A stretch of 8,620 nt of DNA from Rhodospirillaceae bacterium UBA6219 (GTDB lineage: Bacteria; Pseudomonadota; Alphaproteobacteria; Rhodospirillales; Magnetospirillaceae), in NCBI GenBank assembly GCA_002435715.1, contig DISD01000048.1, forward strand, positions 1 to 8,620, written 5' to 3'. Shown in pieces: positions 1 through 6,403 of this stretch. Under the pieces are notes generated by a model. The model worked only from the letters and a program-made list of their open reading frames with translations, was not told where the DNA came from and ran no database searches. Position 1 is the first letter of the stretch. Each line of letters starts with the position of its first letter. Made by a program: the position numbers and the translations under genes.

Positions 1-165
1 GACATGGGCGTGGTGATGGACATCTCGCACCGGGTCATCGTGCTGGAATTCGGCCGCAAGATCGCCGACGGCCTGCCCGACGAAATCATGAGCAACGAAC
101 GCGTGAAAGTGGCCTATCTCGGCGTCGAGGAAGACGAAGAGCCGGCCGCCGGTGCCGTGGCCTGA
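1..165 (+). CDS. livG: LivG-type ABC transporter ATPase, C-terminal end (5' truncated)
   Basis: This is the last 54 codons of an ATP-binding subunit of a LIV-family (branched-chain amino acid type) ABC importer; the gene begins upstream of the window. The visible part reads DMGVVMDISHRVIVLEFGRK followed by IADGLPDEI and an AYLGVEE end. This matches the region after the H-loop in LivG-type ATPases, whose usual context is VEHDMGVVM...ISDRVVVLDFG; the switch histidine itself would lie just outside the window. The Walker A, signature and Walker B motifs are also outside. The protein ends in a short acidic and alanine-rich tail. It would sit on the cytoplasmic face and pair with the LivF-type ATPase encoded at 5462-6286. 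It stops 14 bases before the acyl-CoA synthetase gene, which suggests one operon. The identity to the family is seen in the sequence; the partner assignment is inferred from context. Confidence 0.88.
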   Translation, partial: DMGVVMDISHRVIVLEFGRKIADGLPDEIMSNERVKVAYLGVEEDEEPAAGAVA

Positions 166-179
166 GCAGGGGACAGACA

Positions 180-2114
180 ATGAGCCACGACTACAACGAC
201 GTCGCCAAATTCGACACTTTCCCCAAGCTGCTGCGGGAAAACGCCCGCCGCTGGCCGAACGACACCGCCATGCGGGAAAAGGAATTCGGCATCTGGAACC
301 TGTTCACCTGGTCGGACGTGCATGAAGAAGTGCGCCGTCTGGCCCTGGGCTTGGCCGAAATCGGCGTCAAGCGCGGTGACGTGGTCGCCATCTTGGGCAA
401 GAACCGCCCGGAATGGATCTGGAGCGAACTGGCGGCCCATGCCATCGGCGCGCTTTCCATGGGTGTCTACCAGGACAGCATGAACGCCGAAGTCGCCTAT
501 CTGCTGAACTACACCGCCGCCTCGGTGGTGATGGCGGAAGACGAAGAACAGGTGGACAAGCTTCTGGAAATCGCGCCCGAAGTGCCCAGCCTGCGCCACA
601 TCGTCTATTTCGACCCGCGCGGCATGCGTAAGTACCAAGACGACAAGCTGGTCAACGCCCTCGACCTGCGCCGCATGGGCGACGAATTGGCGAGCCGCGA
701 GCCGAACCGTTACGATTCCGAAGTCGATGCCGGCCAAGGCGACGACATCTCGGTGCTGGTGACCACTTCGGGTACCACGTCGAACCCCAAGCTGGCCCAG
801 CTGCAATCGGGTCCGTTCCTGCGTCACTGCACCGCTTATCTGCGCGCCGACGAAAAGGCCGCCGGCGACAATTACGTCTCGGTGCTGCCGCTGCCGTGGA
901 TCATGGAACAGATTTACGCCGTCGGTCAGCCCCTGGTCTGCCGCAACGTGGTCAATTTCGTCGAAGAACCCGAAACCCAGATGCCCGACATGCGTGAAAT
1001 CGGACCGCATTTCGTGCTGCTGGCGCCGCGTACCTGGGAAGCCATCGCCGCCGAAGTCCGCTCGCGCATGATGGATTCGACGCCGTTCAAACGTTGGATG
1101 TTCGATCTGGGCATGAAGCTGGGCATGGCCGCCCTGGATCAGGGTAAGCGGTCCTGGCTGGCCGACCAGATCCTGTTCAAGGCCCTGCGTGACCGCATCG
1201 GATTTTCCTATCTGAAGTCGGCGGCCACCGGCGGCGCCGCCTTGGGCCCCGACACCTTCCGCTTCTTCCTGGCCATGGGGGTGCCGCTGCGCCAAATCTA
1301 TGGCCAGACCGAACTGGCCGGCGCCTATACGGTGCACCGGGGCAACGACATCGATTTCGACAGCGTCGGCATTCCCTTCGACGACGCCGAATTCCGCATC
1401 GACAACCCCGACCATAACGGGGTCGGCGAAATCGTCGCCCGGACCGACGGCATGTTCACCGGTTATTACAAGAATCCGGAAGCCTCCAAGGTCGACATCG
1501 TCGACGGTAATTGGCTGAAGACCGGCGACGCCGGCTACGTCAAAAAGGAAAACGGCCATCTGGTGGTCATCGACCGCATCAAGGATCTGGCCACCACCTC
1601 GGGCGGCGTGCGTTTCTCGCCCCAGTTCATCGAGAACAAGCTGAAGTTCTCGCCGTTCATCGCCGAGGCGGTGATCCTGGGCGCCGACAAGCCGTACCTT
1701 TCGGCCATCGTCTGCATCCGCTATTCCATCGTGTCCAAATGGGCCGAGCAGAAAGGCATCGCCTTTACCAACTACACCAATCTGTCGTCGCAGGAGCAGA
1801 TCTATGCCTTGCTGAAGGCCGAGGTGGAGAAGGTCAATTCCACCCTGCCCGAGCCCCAGCGCATCCGCAAATTCCTGTTGCTGTACAAGGAACTGGATGC
1901 CGATGACGGCGAACTGACCCGCACCCGCAAGGTGCGTCGCGGCGTCATCAACGAAAAATACGGTGACATCATCGATTCCATGTACGCCGACCGCGAAATG
2001 GTGCCGGTGGACGCGGTCATCACCTTCCAGGACGGCTCGACCACAAGGGTCAAGACCGAGTTGAAGGTGATCACCTTGCTGCCCGCCCCCGCCATCGCCG
2101 AAGCCGCCGAATAG
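180..2114 (+). CDS. AMP-forming acyl-CoA synthetase (long-chain fatty acid-CoA ligase type)
   Basis: This is a 644-residue ANL-superfamily ligase that would activate a carboxylic acid with ATP to an acyl-adenylate and then form the acyl-CoA in the cytoplasm. Motifs occur in the expected order: the phosphate-binding loop TTSGTTSNPK at residues 195-204, YGQTE at 374-378, TGD at 448-450, DRIKD at 465-469, and a C-terminal ELTRTRKVRR at 578-587 holding the probable catalytic lysine region. The length fits the long-chain (FadD/ACSL) branch. The loop is unusual: the textbook form is TSGTTGxPKG, but here the Gly is Ser201 and the residue after Lys204 is Leu. I recall similar PKLA forms among ligases encoded next to LIV-type transporters, so this may be a subfamily trait. 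The ATG start follows AGGGGA (168-173) with 6-base spacing. The gene lies between livG-like and livH-like genes, which suggests it traps the imported substrate. The substrate cannot be read from the sequence. Confidence 0.9.
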   Translation: MSHDYNDVAKFDTFPKLLRENARRWPNDTAMREKEFGIWNLFTWSDVHEEVRRLALGLAEIGVKRGDVVAILGKNRPEWIWSELAAHAIGALSMGVYQDSMNAEVAYLLNYTAASVVMAEDEEQVDKLLEIAPEVPSLRHIVYFDPRGMRKYQDDKLVNALDLRRMGDELASREPNRYDSEVDAGQGDDISVLVTTSGTTSNPKLAQLQSGPFLRHCTAYLRADEKAAGDNYVSVLPLPWIMEQIYAVGQPLVCRNVVNFVEEPETQMPDMREIGPHFVLLAPRTWEAIAAEVRSRMMDSTPFKRWMFDLGMKLGMAALDQGKRSWLADQILFKALRDRIGFSYLKSAATGGAALGPDTFRFFLAMGVPLRQIYGQTELAGAYTVHRGNDIDFDSVGIPFDDAEFRIDNPDHNGVGEIVARTDGMFTGYYKNPEASKVDIVDGNWLKTGDAGYVKKENGHLVVIDRIKDLATTSGGVRFSPQFIENKLKFSPFIAEAVILGADKPYLSAIVCIRYSIVSKWAEQKGIAFTNYTNLSSQEQIYALLKAEVEKVNSTLPEPQRIRKFLLLYKELDADDGELTRTRKVRRGVINEKYGDIIDSMYADREMVPVDAVITFQDGSTTRVKTELKVITLLPAPAIAEAAE

Positions 2115-2125
2115 GGAGACCTCTC

Positions 2126-3019
2126 ATGTCCGGCAATCTGCTTTTCCAATTGCTTTTGAACGGTCTCATCGTCGGCACGCTGTACGGCGTGGTCGCCATG
2201 TGCTTCGTGCTGATCTACAAGTCCACCCAAGTGGTGAACTTCGCCCAGGGCGAGTTCCTGCTGATCGGCGCCTGGACCTGCTGGTGGCTGGTGGTCGACG
2301 CCGGCCTGCCGTTCTGGTTCTCGTTCCCGCTGACCTTCCTGTTCATGATGGTGTTCGGCATCGCGCTGCAAATGGTGGTGCTGCGACCGTTGATCGGCGA
2401 GCCCATCATCTCGGTGATCATGGTCACCATCGGGCTTTCCATCTTCTTCCAGGCCATCACCAAGTGGATCTTCGGCGCCGACGTGCAGCCCTTCCCGGAA
2501 ATCTTCCCGGTGAAAGCGGTGGACGTCTTCGGCCTGTCGGTGCAGCCGGCTTATTTGATGAGCCTGGTGGTCTCGGTGCTGGTCATGGGCGGCTTCGCCT
2601 GGTTCTTCAAGTATTCGCGCATGGGTCTGGCCATGCGGGCCACCGCCTTCAACCAGCAGGTGGCGCAGAGCTTGGGCATTTCGGTGAAGAACGTCTTCGC
2701 CATGGCCTGGGCCATTTCCGCCATGGTGTCGGCCTTGGCCGGCGTGGTGGTCGGCATGGTCAACGGTGTGTCCGGGGCGCTGTCGTTCTTCGGCATCAAG
2801 GTGTTCCCGGCGGTCATCGTCGGCGGGCTTGATTCCATCATCGGCGCCATCGTCGGCGGCCTGATCATCGGGTTGTTGGAAAACTTCGCCGAATACGTGG
2901 ACGGCCAATGGCTGCACCTGGGCAACCTTTATACCGTGGCGCCGTTCTACGTGCTGATCGTCATCTTGATGATCAAGCCCTACGGCCTGTTCGGCACCCA
3001 CAAGATCGAGCGAGTGTAA
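2126..3019 (+). CDS. livH: LivH-type ABC transporter permease
   Basis: This is a 297-residue, very hydrophobic inner-membrane protein with about eight membrane segments, typical in length for LivH. The family signature VNFAQGEFLLIGAW is at residues 37-50, near the end of the first membrane segment. A later MGLAMRATAFN stretch (166-176) followed by LGISV is the cytoplasmic loop that contacts the ATPases. A glycine-rich GGLDSIIGAIVGG segment leads into the last helices. It would form half of the translocation channel together with the LivM-type permease encoded 4 bases downstream. Its AGGGAG ribosome binding site (2113-2118) overlaps the stop codon of the preceding ligase gene, with 7 bases to the ATG, so the genes are almost certainly co-transcribed and perhaps translationally coupled. 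The family assignment is firm. The LivH name describes the fold and does not show that the substrate is leucine, isoleucine or valine. Confidence 0.93.
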   Translation: MSGNLLFQLLLNGLIVGTLYGVVAMCFVLIYKSTQVVNFAQGEFLLIGAWTCWWLVVDAGLPFWFSFPLTFLFMMVFGIALQMVVLRPLIGEPIISVIMVTIGLSIFFQAITKWIFGADVQPFPEIFPVKAVDVFGLSVQPAYLMSLVVSVLVMGGFAWFFKYSRMGLAMRATAFNQQVAQSLGISVKNVFAMAWAISAMVSALAGVVVGMVNGVSGALSFFGIKVFPAVIVGGLDSIIGAIVGGLIIGLLENFAEYVDGQWLHLGNLYTVAPFYVLIVILMIKPYGLFGTHKIERV

Positions 3020-3023
3020 GGCC

Positions 3024-4097
3024 ATGATCACCTCAAGCCTGATCCCCTGCGGCCAGTTCAAGACCAGCTACGCCAAGGACACCACCATCTTCGACACGCC
3101 CGTCATGCGGGCCTGGGCGGTGGCCGGCGTTCTGGCCCTGATCGCCGCGCCGATGTTCCTCAACAACTACTACCTGTCGCTCTTGATCCAGATCGGTTTC
3201 ATGGGCATCGCCGCCCTGGGCCTGAATATCCTGGTCGGCTATACGGGGCAGATTTCGCTGGGCCATGCCGGCTTCTTCGGTTTCGGCGCTTTCGCGTCCG
3301 CTTGGCTGAACAACAGCTTCGGCGTCCCCGTGGTGCTGGCCATGCCGCTGGCCGCGGTGATGACCACGTTCCTGGGCCTGCTGTTCGGCATTCCCGCCGG
3401 CCGTCTGAAGGGCCTTTATCTGGCCATCGCCACCTTCGCGTCCCAGTTCATCTTGGAAGATTTCTTCGCCCGCGCCGAATGGTTCTCGGGTGGGTCGGGC
3501 GGCGCCGTGGCCAACCCGGTCATGCTGTTCGGCCTGGATCTGTCGGGCGACAAGGGCTTCTTCTACGTGACGCTGTTCTGGGTGGTGGTCATGTTCCTGA
3601 TCGGCACCAACCTGCTCAGGTCCCGTGACGGCCGTGCTTTCGTCGCCGTGCGTGACCATTATCTGTCGGCCGAGGTCATGGGCATCAACCTGACCAAGTA
3701 CCGCATCCTGTCCTTTGGTCTGTCATCCTTTTACGCAGGTTTGGGCGGCGCCCTTTACGGCCACTATCTGGGCTATGTCTCGGCCGAGGGTTTCACCATC
3801 CTGATGTCCATCGAATTCCTGGGCATGATCATCATCGGTGGCCTGGGTTCGGTCGCCGGCACCCTGATGGGCACCGCTTTCATGGTGCTGCTGCCGGAAG
3901 TGATGACCGGCGGTGTCGACATCGCCAAGTCGATGATCGGCGGCAACGTCGCCTGGCTGGCCGAAGGTCTGGCATCCATCAAGCAAGCCGCCATCGGCCT
4001 GGCCATCATCTTGTTCCTGATCTTCGAGCCCGATGGCTTGGTCCATCGCTGGCGTCTGATCCGGTCCTATTGGAAATTCTATCCGTTCTCTTACTAA
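3024..4097 (+). CDS. livM: LivM-type ABC transporter permease
   Basis: This is a 357-residue inner-membrane permease, the usual partner of LivH-type proteins. The LivM signature GYTGQISLGHAGFFGFGAF is at residues 72-90. A conserved-looking RDHYLSAEVMGINLTKYRI loop lies in the second half and is the likely ATPase contact, followed by GGLGSVAGTLMG and a FEPDGL ending typical of LivM. The hydrophilic N-terminus with GQFKTSYAKD agrees with my memory of alphaproteobacterial LivM proteins and supports this start, although the ribosome binding site is poor: only AAGG within the previous stop codon, 2 bases from the ATG. Four bases separate it from the livH-like stop codon, so coupling to the upstream gene's translation is likely. 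The protein has a polar C-terminal tail rich in Arg, Trp and Tyr. The substrate is inferred to be an organic acid rather than an amino acid because of the flanking ligase genes. Confidence 0.93.
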   Translation: MITSSLIPCGQFKTSYAKDTTIFDTPVMRAWAVAGVLALIAAPMFLNNYYLSLLIQIGFMGIAALGLNILVGYTGQISLGHAGFFGFGAFASAWLNNSFGVPVVLAMPLAAVMTTFLGLLFGIPAGRLKGLYLAIATFASQFILEDFFARAEWFSGGSGGAVANPVMLFGLDLSGDKGFFYVTLFWVVVMFLIGTNLLRSRDGRAFVAVRDHYLSAEVMGINLTKYRILSFGLSSFYAGLGGALYGHYLGYVSAEGFTILMSIEFLGMIIIGGLGSVAGTLMGTAFMVLLPEVMTGGVDIAKSMIGGNVAWLAEGLASIKQAAIGLAIILFLIFEPDGLVHRWRLIRSYWKFYPFSY

Positions 4098-4113
4098 GCT
4101 TACCCAACAACGA

Positions 4114-4126
4114 GGCCCCAAGGGCC
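4114..4126 (+). other. small GC hairpin upstream of the binding-protein gene
   Basis: GGCCC at 4114-4118 pairs with GGGCC at 4122-4126 around a CAA loop in the 65-base gap between the livM-like and binding-protein genes. No T-run follows, so it is not a convincing terminator. It could mark an mRNA processing or stability point for the binding-protein message, but five base pairs may be chance in GC-rich DNA. Confidence 0.3.
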
Positions 4127-4148
4127 CAACCAAACCGAAAACATATTT

Positions 4149-4155
4149 GGGAGGA
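4149..4155 (+). promoter_or_regulatory. strong ribosome binding site of the binding-protein gene
   Basis: GGGAGGA lies 7 bases before the ATG at 4163 and is the best Shine-Dalgarno match in the window. It decides the start. An open frame extends upstream to 4070, inside the livM-like gene, but only the 4163 start places a clean signal peptide at the N-terminus. A strong site fits the high amount of binding protein that ABC importers usually need. Confidence 0.85.
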
Positions 4156-4162
4156 AACACGA

Positions 4163-5395
4163 ATGCGTAATCTGCTTTTGGCCAGTGCCGCCATCACCCT
4201 GGGACTGTCCGCCACCGCGCAAGCCGCCGAAATCTATGTCGGTCACCTGGCCGATTTGACCGGCGCCACCGCTTCGGTGTCCAAGCCGTTCGCCCAGGGC
4301 GTCGCCGACGCGCTGAACTACATCAACGCCCATGGTGGCGTCGGTGGCACCAAGATCGACTTCGAAACCGTGGACTATTCCTATCAGGTGCCGCGCGCCA
4401 TGGCGCAGTACAAGAAGTGGACGTCCGAACACAAGCTGGCCTCGATCCAGGGCTGGGGCACCGGCGACACCGAGGCCCTGTCGGCCACGGTGGCCAAGGA
4501 CGAGATCCCCTATTTCTCGGCGTCTTATTCCGGCCACCTGACCGACCCCATGGGCAAGACCTCGGCCAAGGCCGCGCCCTATAACTTCTTCTATGGCCCC
4601 AGCTACACCGACGGCTGCCGTGGTCTGGTGGATTGGGCCGCCGCCGATTGGAAGAAGAAAGGTGGCAAGGGAACGCCGAAATTCGTCCACATGGGCGACA
4701 ACCACCCCTATCCCAACGCCCCCAAGGATGCCTGCGGCGCCTATGCCAAGGAAAAGGGTTTCGAGATCCTGAACCCGATCCAGTATTCGTTGAAGCCCGG
4801 CGACTTCAAGGCCCAGTGCCTGAGCCTGAAGGAATCGGCGGCTGACTACGCTTATCTGGCCAACACCGCCGGCTCGACCATCTCGCTGTTGAAGAGCTGC
4901 GAAACGGTGGGCACCAAGGCCCAATTCATGGCCAATATCTGGGGCATGGACGAATCGGGCCTGAAGGCCTCGGGCGAAGCCGCCAACGGCATCGTCTGGG
5001 TGGTGGGCGCCGCCACCTGGAACGACGACGTGCCCGGCATGAAGCTGGTGCGTGAAATCTCGAAGGCCGCCGATCCGGAAGGCAAGGAAGAACGCCCGGT
5101 CCACTACACCCGTGGCATCTGCTCGGCCTATTACATGAAGGAAGCCATGGACATCGCCGCCACCATGCCCGGCGGCGTCACCGGCCCCAACGTCAAGGCC
5201 GCCATGTACAAGAAGGCCAATTGGGTCCCGGCCGGTCTGGAAGGCGTCTGCCTGCCGTCCACCTGGAAGGCCGACGACCACCGTGGCTCGACCCAGGTTC
5301 TGGTCTACCAGGCCGAAGTCAAGGGTGACAAGTTCACCATGCACAAGGTCCACAGCGTCGAGCTGCCCCGCCGTCCCGAATGGCTGGGCTGGTAA
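4163..5395 (+). CDS. periplasmic substrate-binding protein of LIV-type ABC transporter
   Basis: This is a 410-residue secreted protein of the type I periplasmic binding fold (the LivK/amide-binding family). Residues 1-21 form a Sec signal peptide: MRN, a hydrophobic core LLLASAAITLGLS, then ATAQA with likely cleavage before AEIYVG. The mature start AEIYVGHLADLTGATASVSK is the typical first beta-strand and ligand-loop region, followed by GVADALNYINAHGGVGG. Further on, SIQGWGTGDTEAL and IPYFSASYSGHL resemble the ligand-pocket segments of the family. Six cysteines are present, the first at residue 152, which would allow disulfides in the periplasm. It is longer than classical LivK (about 345 mature residues), as seen in relatives that bind aromatic or other organic acids. 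It captures the substrate for the LivH/LivM channel. A strong ribosome binding site lies upstream and a terminator-like hairpin 14 bases after its stop, suggesting it is expressed above its neighbours. The ligand is unknown. Confidence 0.9.
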   Translation: MRNLLLASAAITLGLSATAQAAEIYVGHLADLTGATASVSKPFAQGVADALNYINAHGGVGGTKIDFETVDYSYQVPRAMAQYKKWTSEHKLASIQGWGTGDTEALSATVAKDEIPYFSASYSGHLTDPMGKTSAKAAPYNFFYGPSYTDGCRGLVDWAAADWKKKGGKGTPKFVHMGDNHPYPNAPKDACGAYAKEKGFEILNPIQYSLKPGDFKAQCLSLKESAADYAYLANTAGSTISLLKSCETVGTKAQFMANIWGMDESGLKASGEAANGIVWVVGAATWNDDVPGMKLVREISKAADPEGKEERPVHYTRGICSAYYMKEAMDIAATMPGGVTGPNVKAAMYKKANWVPAGLEGVCLPSTWKADDHRGSTQVLVYQAEVKGDKFTMHKVHSVELPRRPEWLGW

Positions 5396-5409
5396 TCACG
5401 CCTGAAACC

Positions 5410-5440
5410 GGGAGGCCGGTCCCACCGGCCTCCCCCTTTT
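5410..5440 (+). terminator. intrinsic terminator-like hairpin within the operon
   Basis: A perfect 10-bp stem (GGGAGGCCGG at 5410-5419, CCGGCCTCCC at 5425-5434) closes a 5-base TCCCA loop and is followed by CC and TTTT (5437-5440). It begins 14 bases after the binding-protein stop codon and ends 21 bases before the LivF-type start. The T-run is short, so it may be a partial terminator or a 3' stabiliser for the binding-protein mRNA, letting reduced transcription reach the downstream genes. Confidence 0.75.
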
Positions 5441-5451
5441 CCCTTGCGCGC

Positions 5452-5456
5452 AGGTG
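5452..5456 (+). promoter_or_regulatory. ribosome binding site of the LivF-type gene
   Basis: AGGTG lies 5 bases before the ATG at 5462. It favours this start over the in-frame TTG at 5444, which has only the C/T-rich tail of the terminator hairpin in front of it and would add a meaningless six-residue extension. Confidence 0.6.
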
Positions 5457-5461
5457 CTGAC

Positions 5462-6286
5462 ATGGCCGAACCCGCCCTGAAGATTTCCCCCGAACAGCCG
5501 CTTTTGTCGGTCAACAACATCGAAGTCGTCTATGACGACGTCATCTTGGTCCTGCGCGGCGTCAGCCTGGACGTGCCCAAGGGCAAGGTGGTGACCTTGC
5601 TGGGCCCCAACGGTGCCGGCAAGTCCACCACGTTGAAAGCCATTTCCGGCCTGTTGGCCACCGAGGACGGCGAAGTCACCCGTGGCTCGATCACCTTCGA
5701 GGGCGAGGAAATCGCCAATAAAAGCCCGGAAGAAATCGTCCGTCGCGGCATCTTCCAGGTGATGGAAGGTCGCCGCATCGTCGAAGACATGACATGTCTG
5801 GAAAACCTGCGCCTGGGCGCTTTTACCCGTCGTGACGGGTCTGCCGCCGTCAAGCGCGACATCGACATGGTCTACAATTATTTCCCCCGCCTGAAGGAAC
5901 GCACCGGCATGGCCGGTTACCTGTCGGGTGGCGAACAGCAGATGCTGGCCATCGGCCGCGCCCTGATGGCGCGCCCCAAGATGATCTTGCTGGACGAACC
6001 GTCCATGGGCCTGTCGCCTTTGTTGGTCAAGGAAGTGTTCGGCATCATCGAACATATCTGCGCCGATCTGGGCATCACCATCTTGCTGGTGGAACAAAAC
6101 GCCCGCATGGCCCTGAAGGTGGCCGATTTCGGCTACATCATGGAATCCGGCAAGATCATGCTGGACGGCCCCAAGGACGATTTGATCAACAACGAAGACG
6201 TCAAAGAGTTCTATCTGGGCGGCGACAAGGAACGCAAATCGTTCAAGAACCTGAAGTCCTACAAGCGCCGCAAGCGCTGGCTGTAA
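5462..6286 (+). CDS. livF: LivF-type ABC transporter ATPase with basic C-terminal tail
   Basis: This is a 274-residue ATP-binding subunit that powers the importer from the cytoplasmic side. Walker A GPNGAGKST is at residues 48-56, the signature LSGGEQQ at 154-160, and Walker B MILLDEPS at 174-181 with catalytic Glu179. The D-loop region MGLSP and the switch region ILLVEQNA follow. The LivF-type EQNA is present in place of the LivG-type EHD, which separates this ATPase from the partial one at the window start; the two probably form the heterodimer. The protein is about 35-40 residues longer than classical LivF (around 235). The extra C-terminus is highly basic, ending NLKSYKRRKRWL, and I recall similar tails in LIV ATPases encoded beside CoA ligases. 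The gene follows the terminator-like hairpin, so its transcription probably depends on read-through. No other promoter is evident. Confidence 0.93.
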   Translation: MAEPALKISPEQPLLSVNNIEVVYDDVILVLRGVSLDVPKGKVVTLLGPNGAGKSTTLKAISGLLATEDGEVTRGSITFEGEEIANKSPEEIVRRGIFQVMEGRRIVEDMTCLENLRLGAFTRRDGSAAVKRDIDMVYNYFPRLKERTGMAGYLSGGEQQMLAIGRALMARPKMILLDEPSMGLSPLLVKEVFGIIEHICADLGITILLVEQNARMALKVADFGYIMESGKIMLDGPKDDLINNEDVKEFYLGGDKERKSFKNLKSYKRRKRWL

Positions 6287-6292
6287 TCATGT

Positions 6293-6376
6293 CGTCAGGC
6301 CCGCCAAGGCGGGCATCCAGACGTCACGGACACGGTATTGGCGCCCCCCTGGACTCCTGCCTTCGCGGGAGTGACG
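6293..6376. repeat. REP/MITE-like element of two inverted 28-nt arms
   Basis: The left arm (6293-6320) and the reverse complement of the right arm (6349-6376) match at 22 of 28 positions when aligned by hand, with CGTCA at the outer ends and TCCAG at the inner ends. They flank a 28-base centre. Each arm is itself a hairpin: GCCCGC/GCGGGC around CAAG on the left, and ACTCCTGC/GCGGGAGT around CTTC on the right, with one G-T pair. The translated right arm gives WTPAFAGVT, the well-known spurious peptide of dispersed repeats in many proteobacterial genomes. It starts 7 bases after the LivF-type stop codon. No target-site duplication is apparent. It may act as an mRNA stabiliser or a pause; there is no T-run to make it an intrinsic terminator. 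Confidence 0.75.
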
Positions 6377-6389
6377 CGGAATGGTAAGC

Positions 6390-6394
6390 AGGAA
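6390..6394 (+). promoter_or_regulatory. ribosome binding site of the PaaK-like gene
   Basis: AGGAA lies 9 bases before the ATG at 6404. It supports this start over an in-frame TTG at 6338, which lies inside the repeat element and would add only repeat-derived peptide. Confidence 0.65.
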
Positions 6395-6403
6395 AATGAC
6401 CCG

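Noticed and set aside
114..1559. Long reverse-strand open frame (481 codons) opposite the acyl-CoA synthetase
   Set aside because: It is antisense to a gene with full ligase motifs. Its protein is rich in His, Gln, Asp and Gly with no recognisable motif, as expected from the GC-rich third positions of the real gene.
1802..3061. Long reverse-strand frame opposite the ligase end and LivH-type gene, with very His/Asp/Gln-rich protein
   Set aside because: The composition (HH, DD, QH runs) is the complement of a membrane-protein gene; it spans two real genes and their gap and has no domain signature.
4142..4147. CATATT as a possible -10 promoter box before the binding-protein gene
   Set aside because: Only a partial match to TATAAT with no reasonable -35 box at the right distance, and it lies within bases of the ribosome binding site, leaving almost no leader.
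4070..4162. Upstream start extending the binding protein into the livM-like gene
   Set aside because: It would bury the signal peptide behind 31 unrelated residues, and the ATG at 4163 has the best ribosome binding site of the window.
4100..5353. Reverse-strand frame of 417 codons opposite the binding-protein gene
   Set aside because: The forward frame has a signal peptide, strong ribosome binding site and family features; the reverse frame has none and is a codon-bias shadow.
6293..6376. Reading the paired hairpins as an intrinsic terminator or a CRISPR-like array
   Set aside because: There is no T-run after either hairpin, and only two inverted arms with one spacer exist; CRISPR repeats are direct and multiple.
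6338..6403. Upstream TTG start extending the PaaK-like protein by 22 residues
   Set aside because: The added residues (APPWTPAFAGVT) come from the repeat element; the ATG at 6404 has an AGGAA site at suitable distance.
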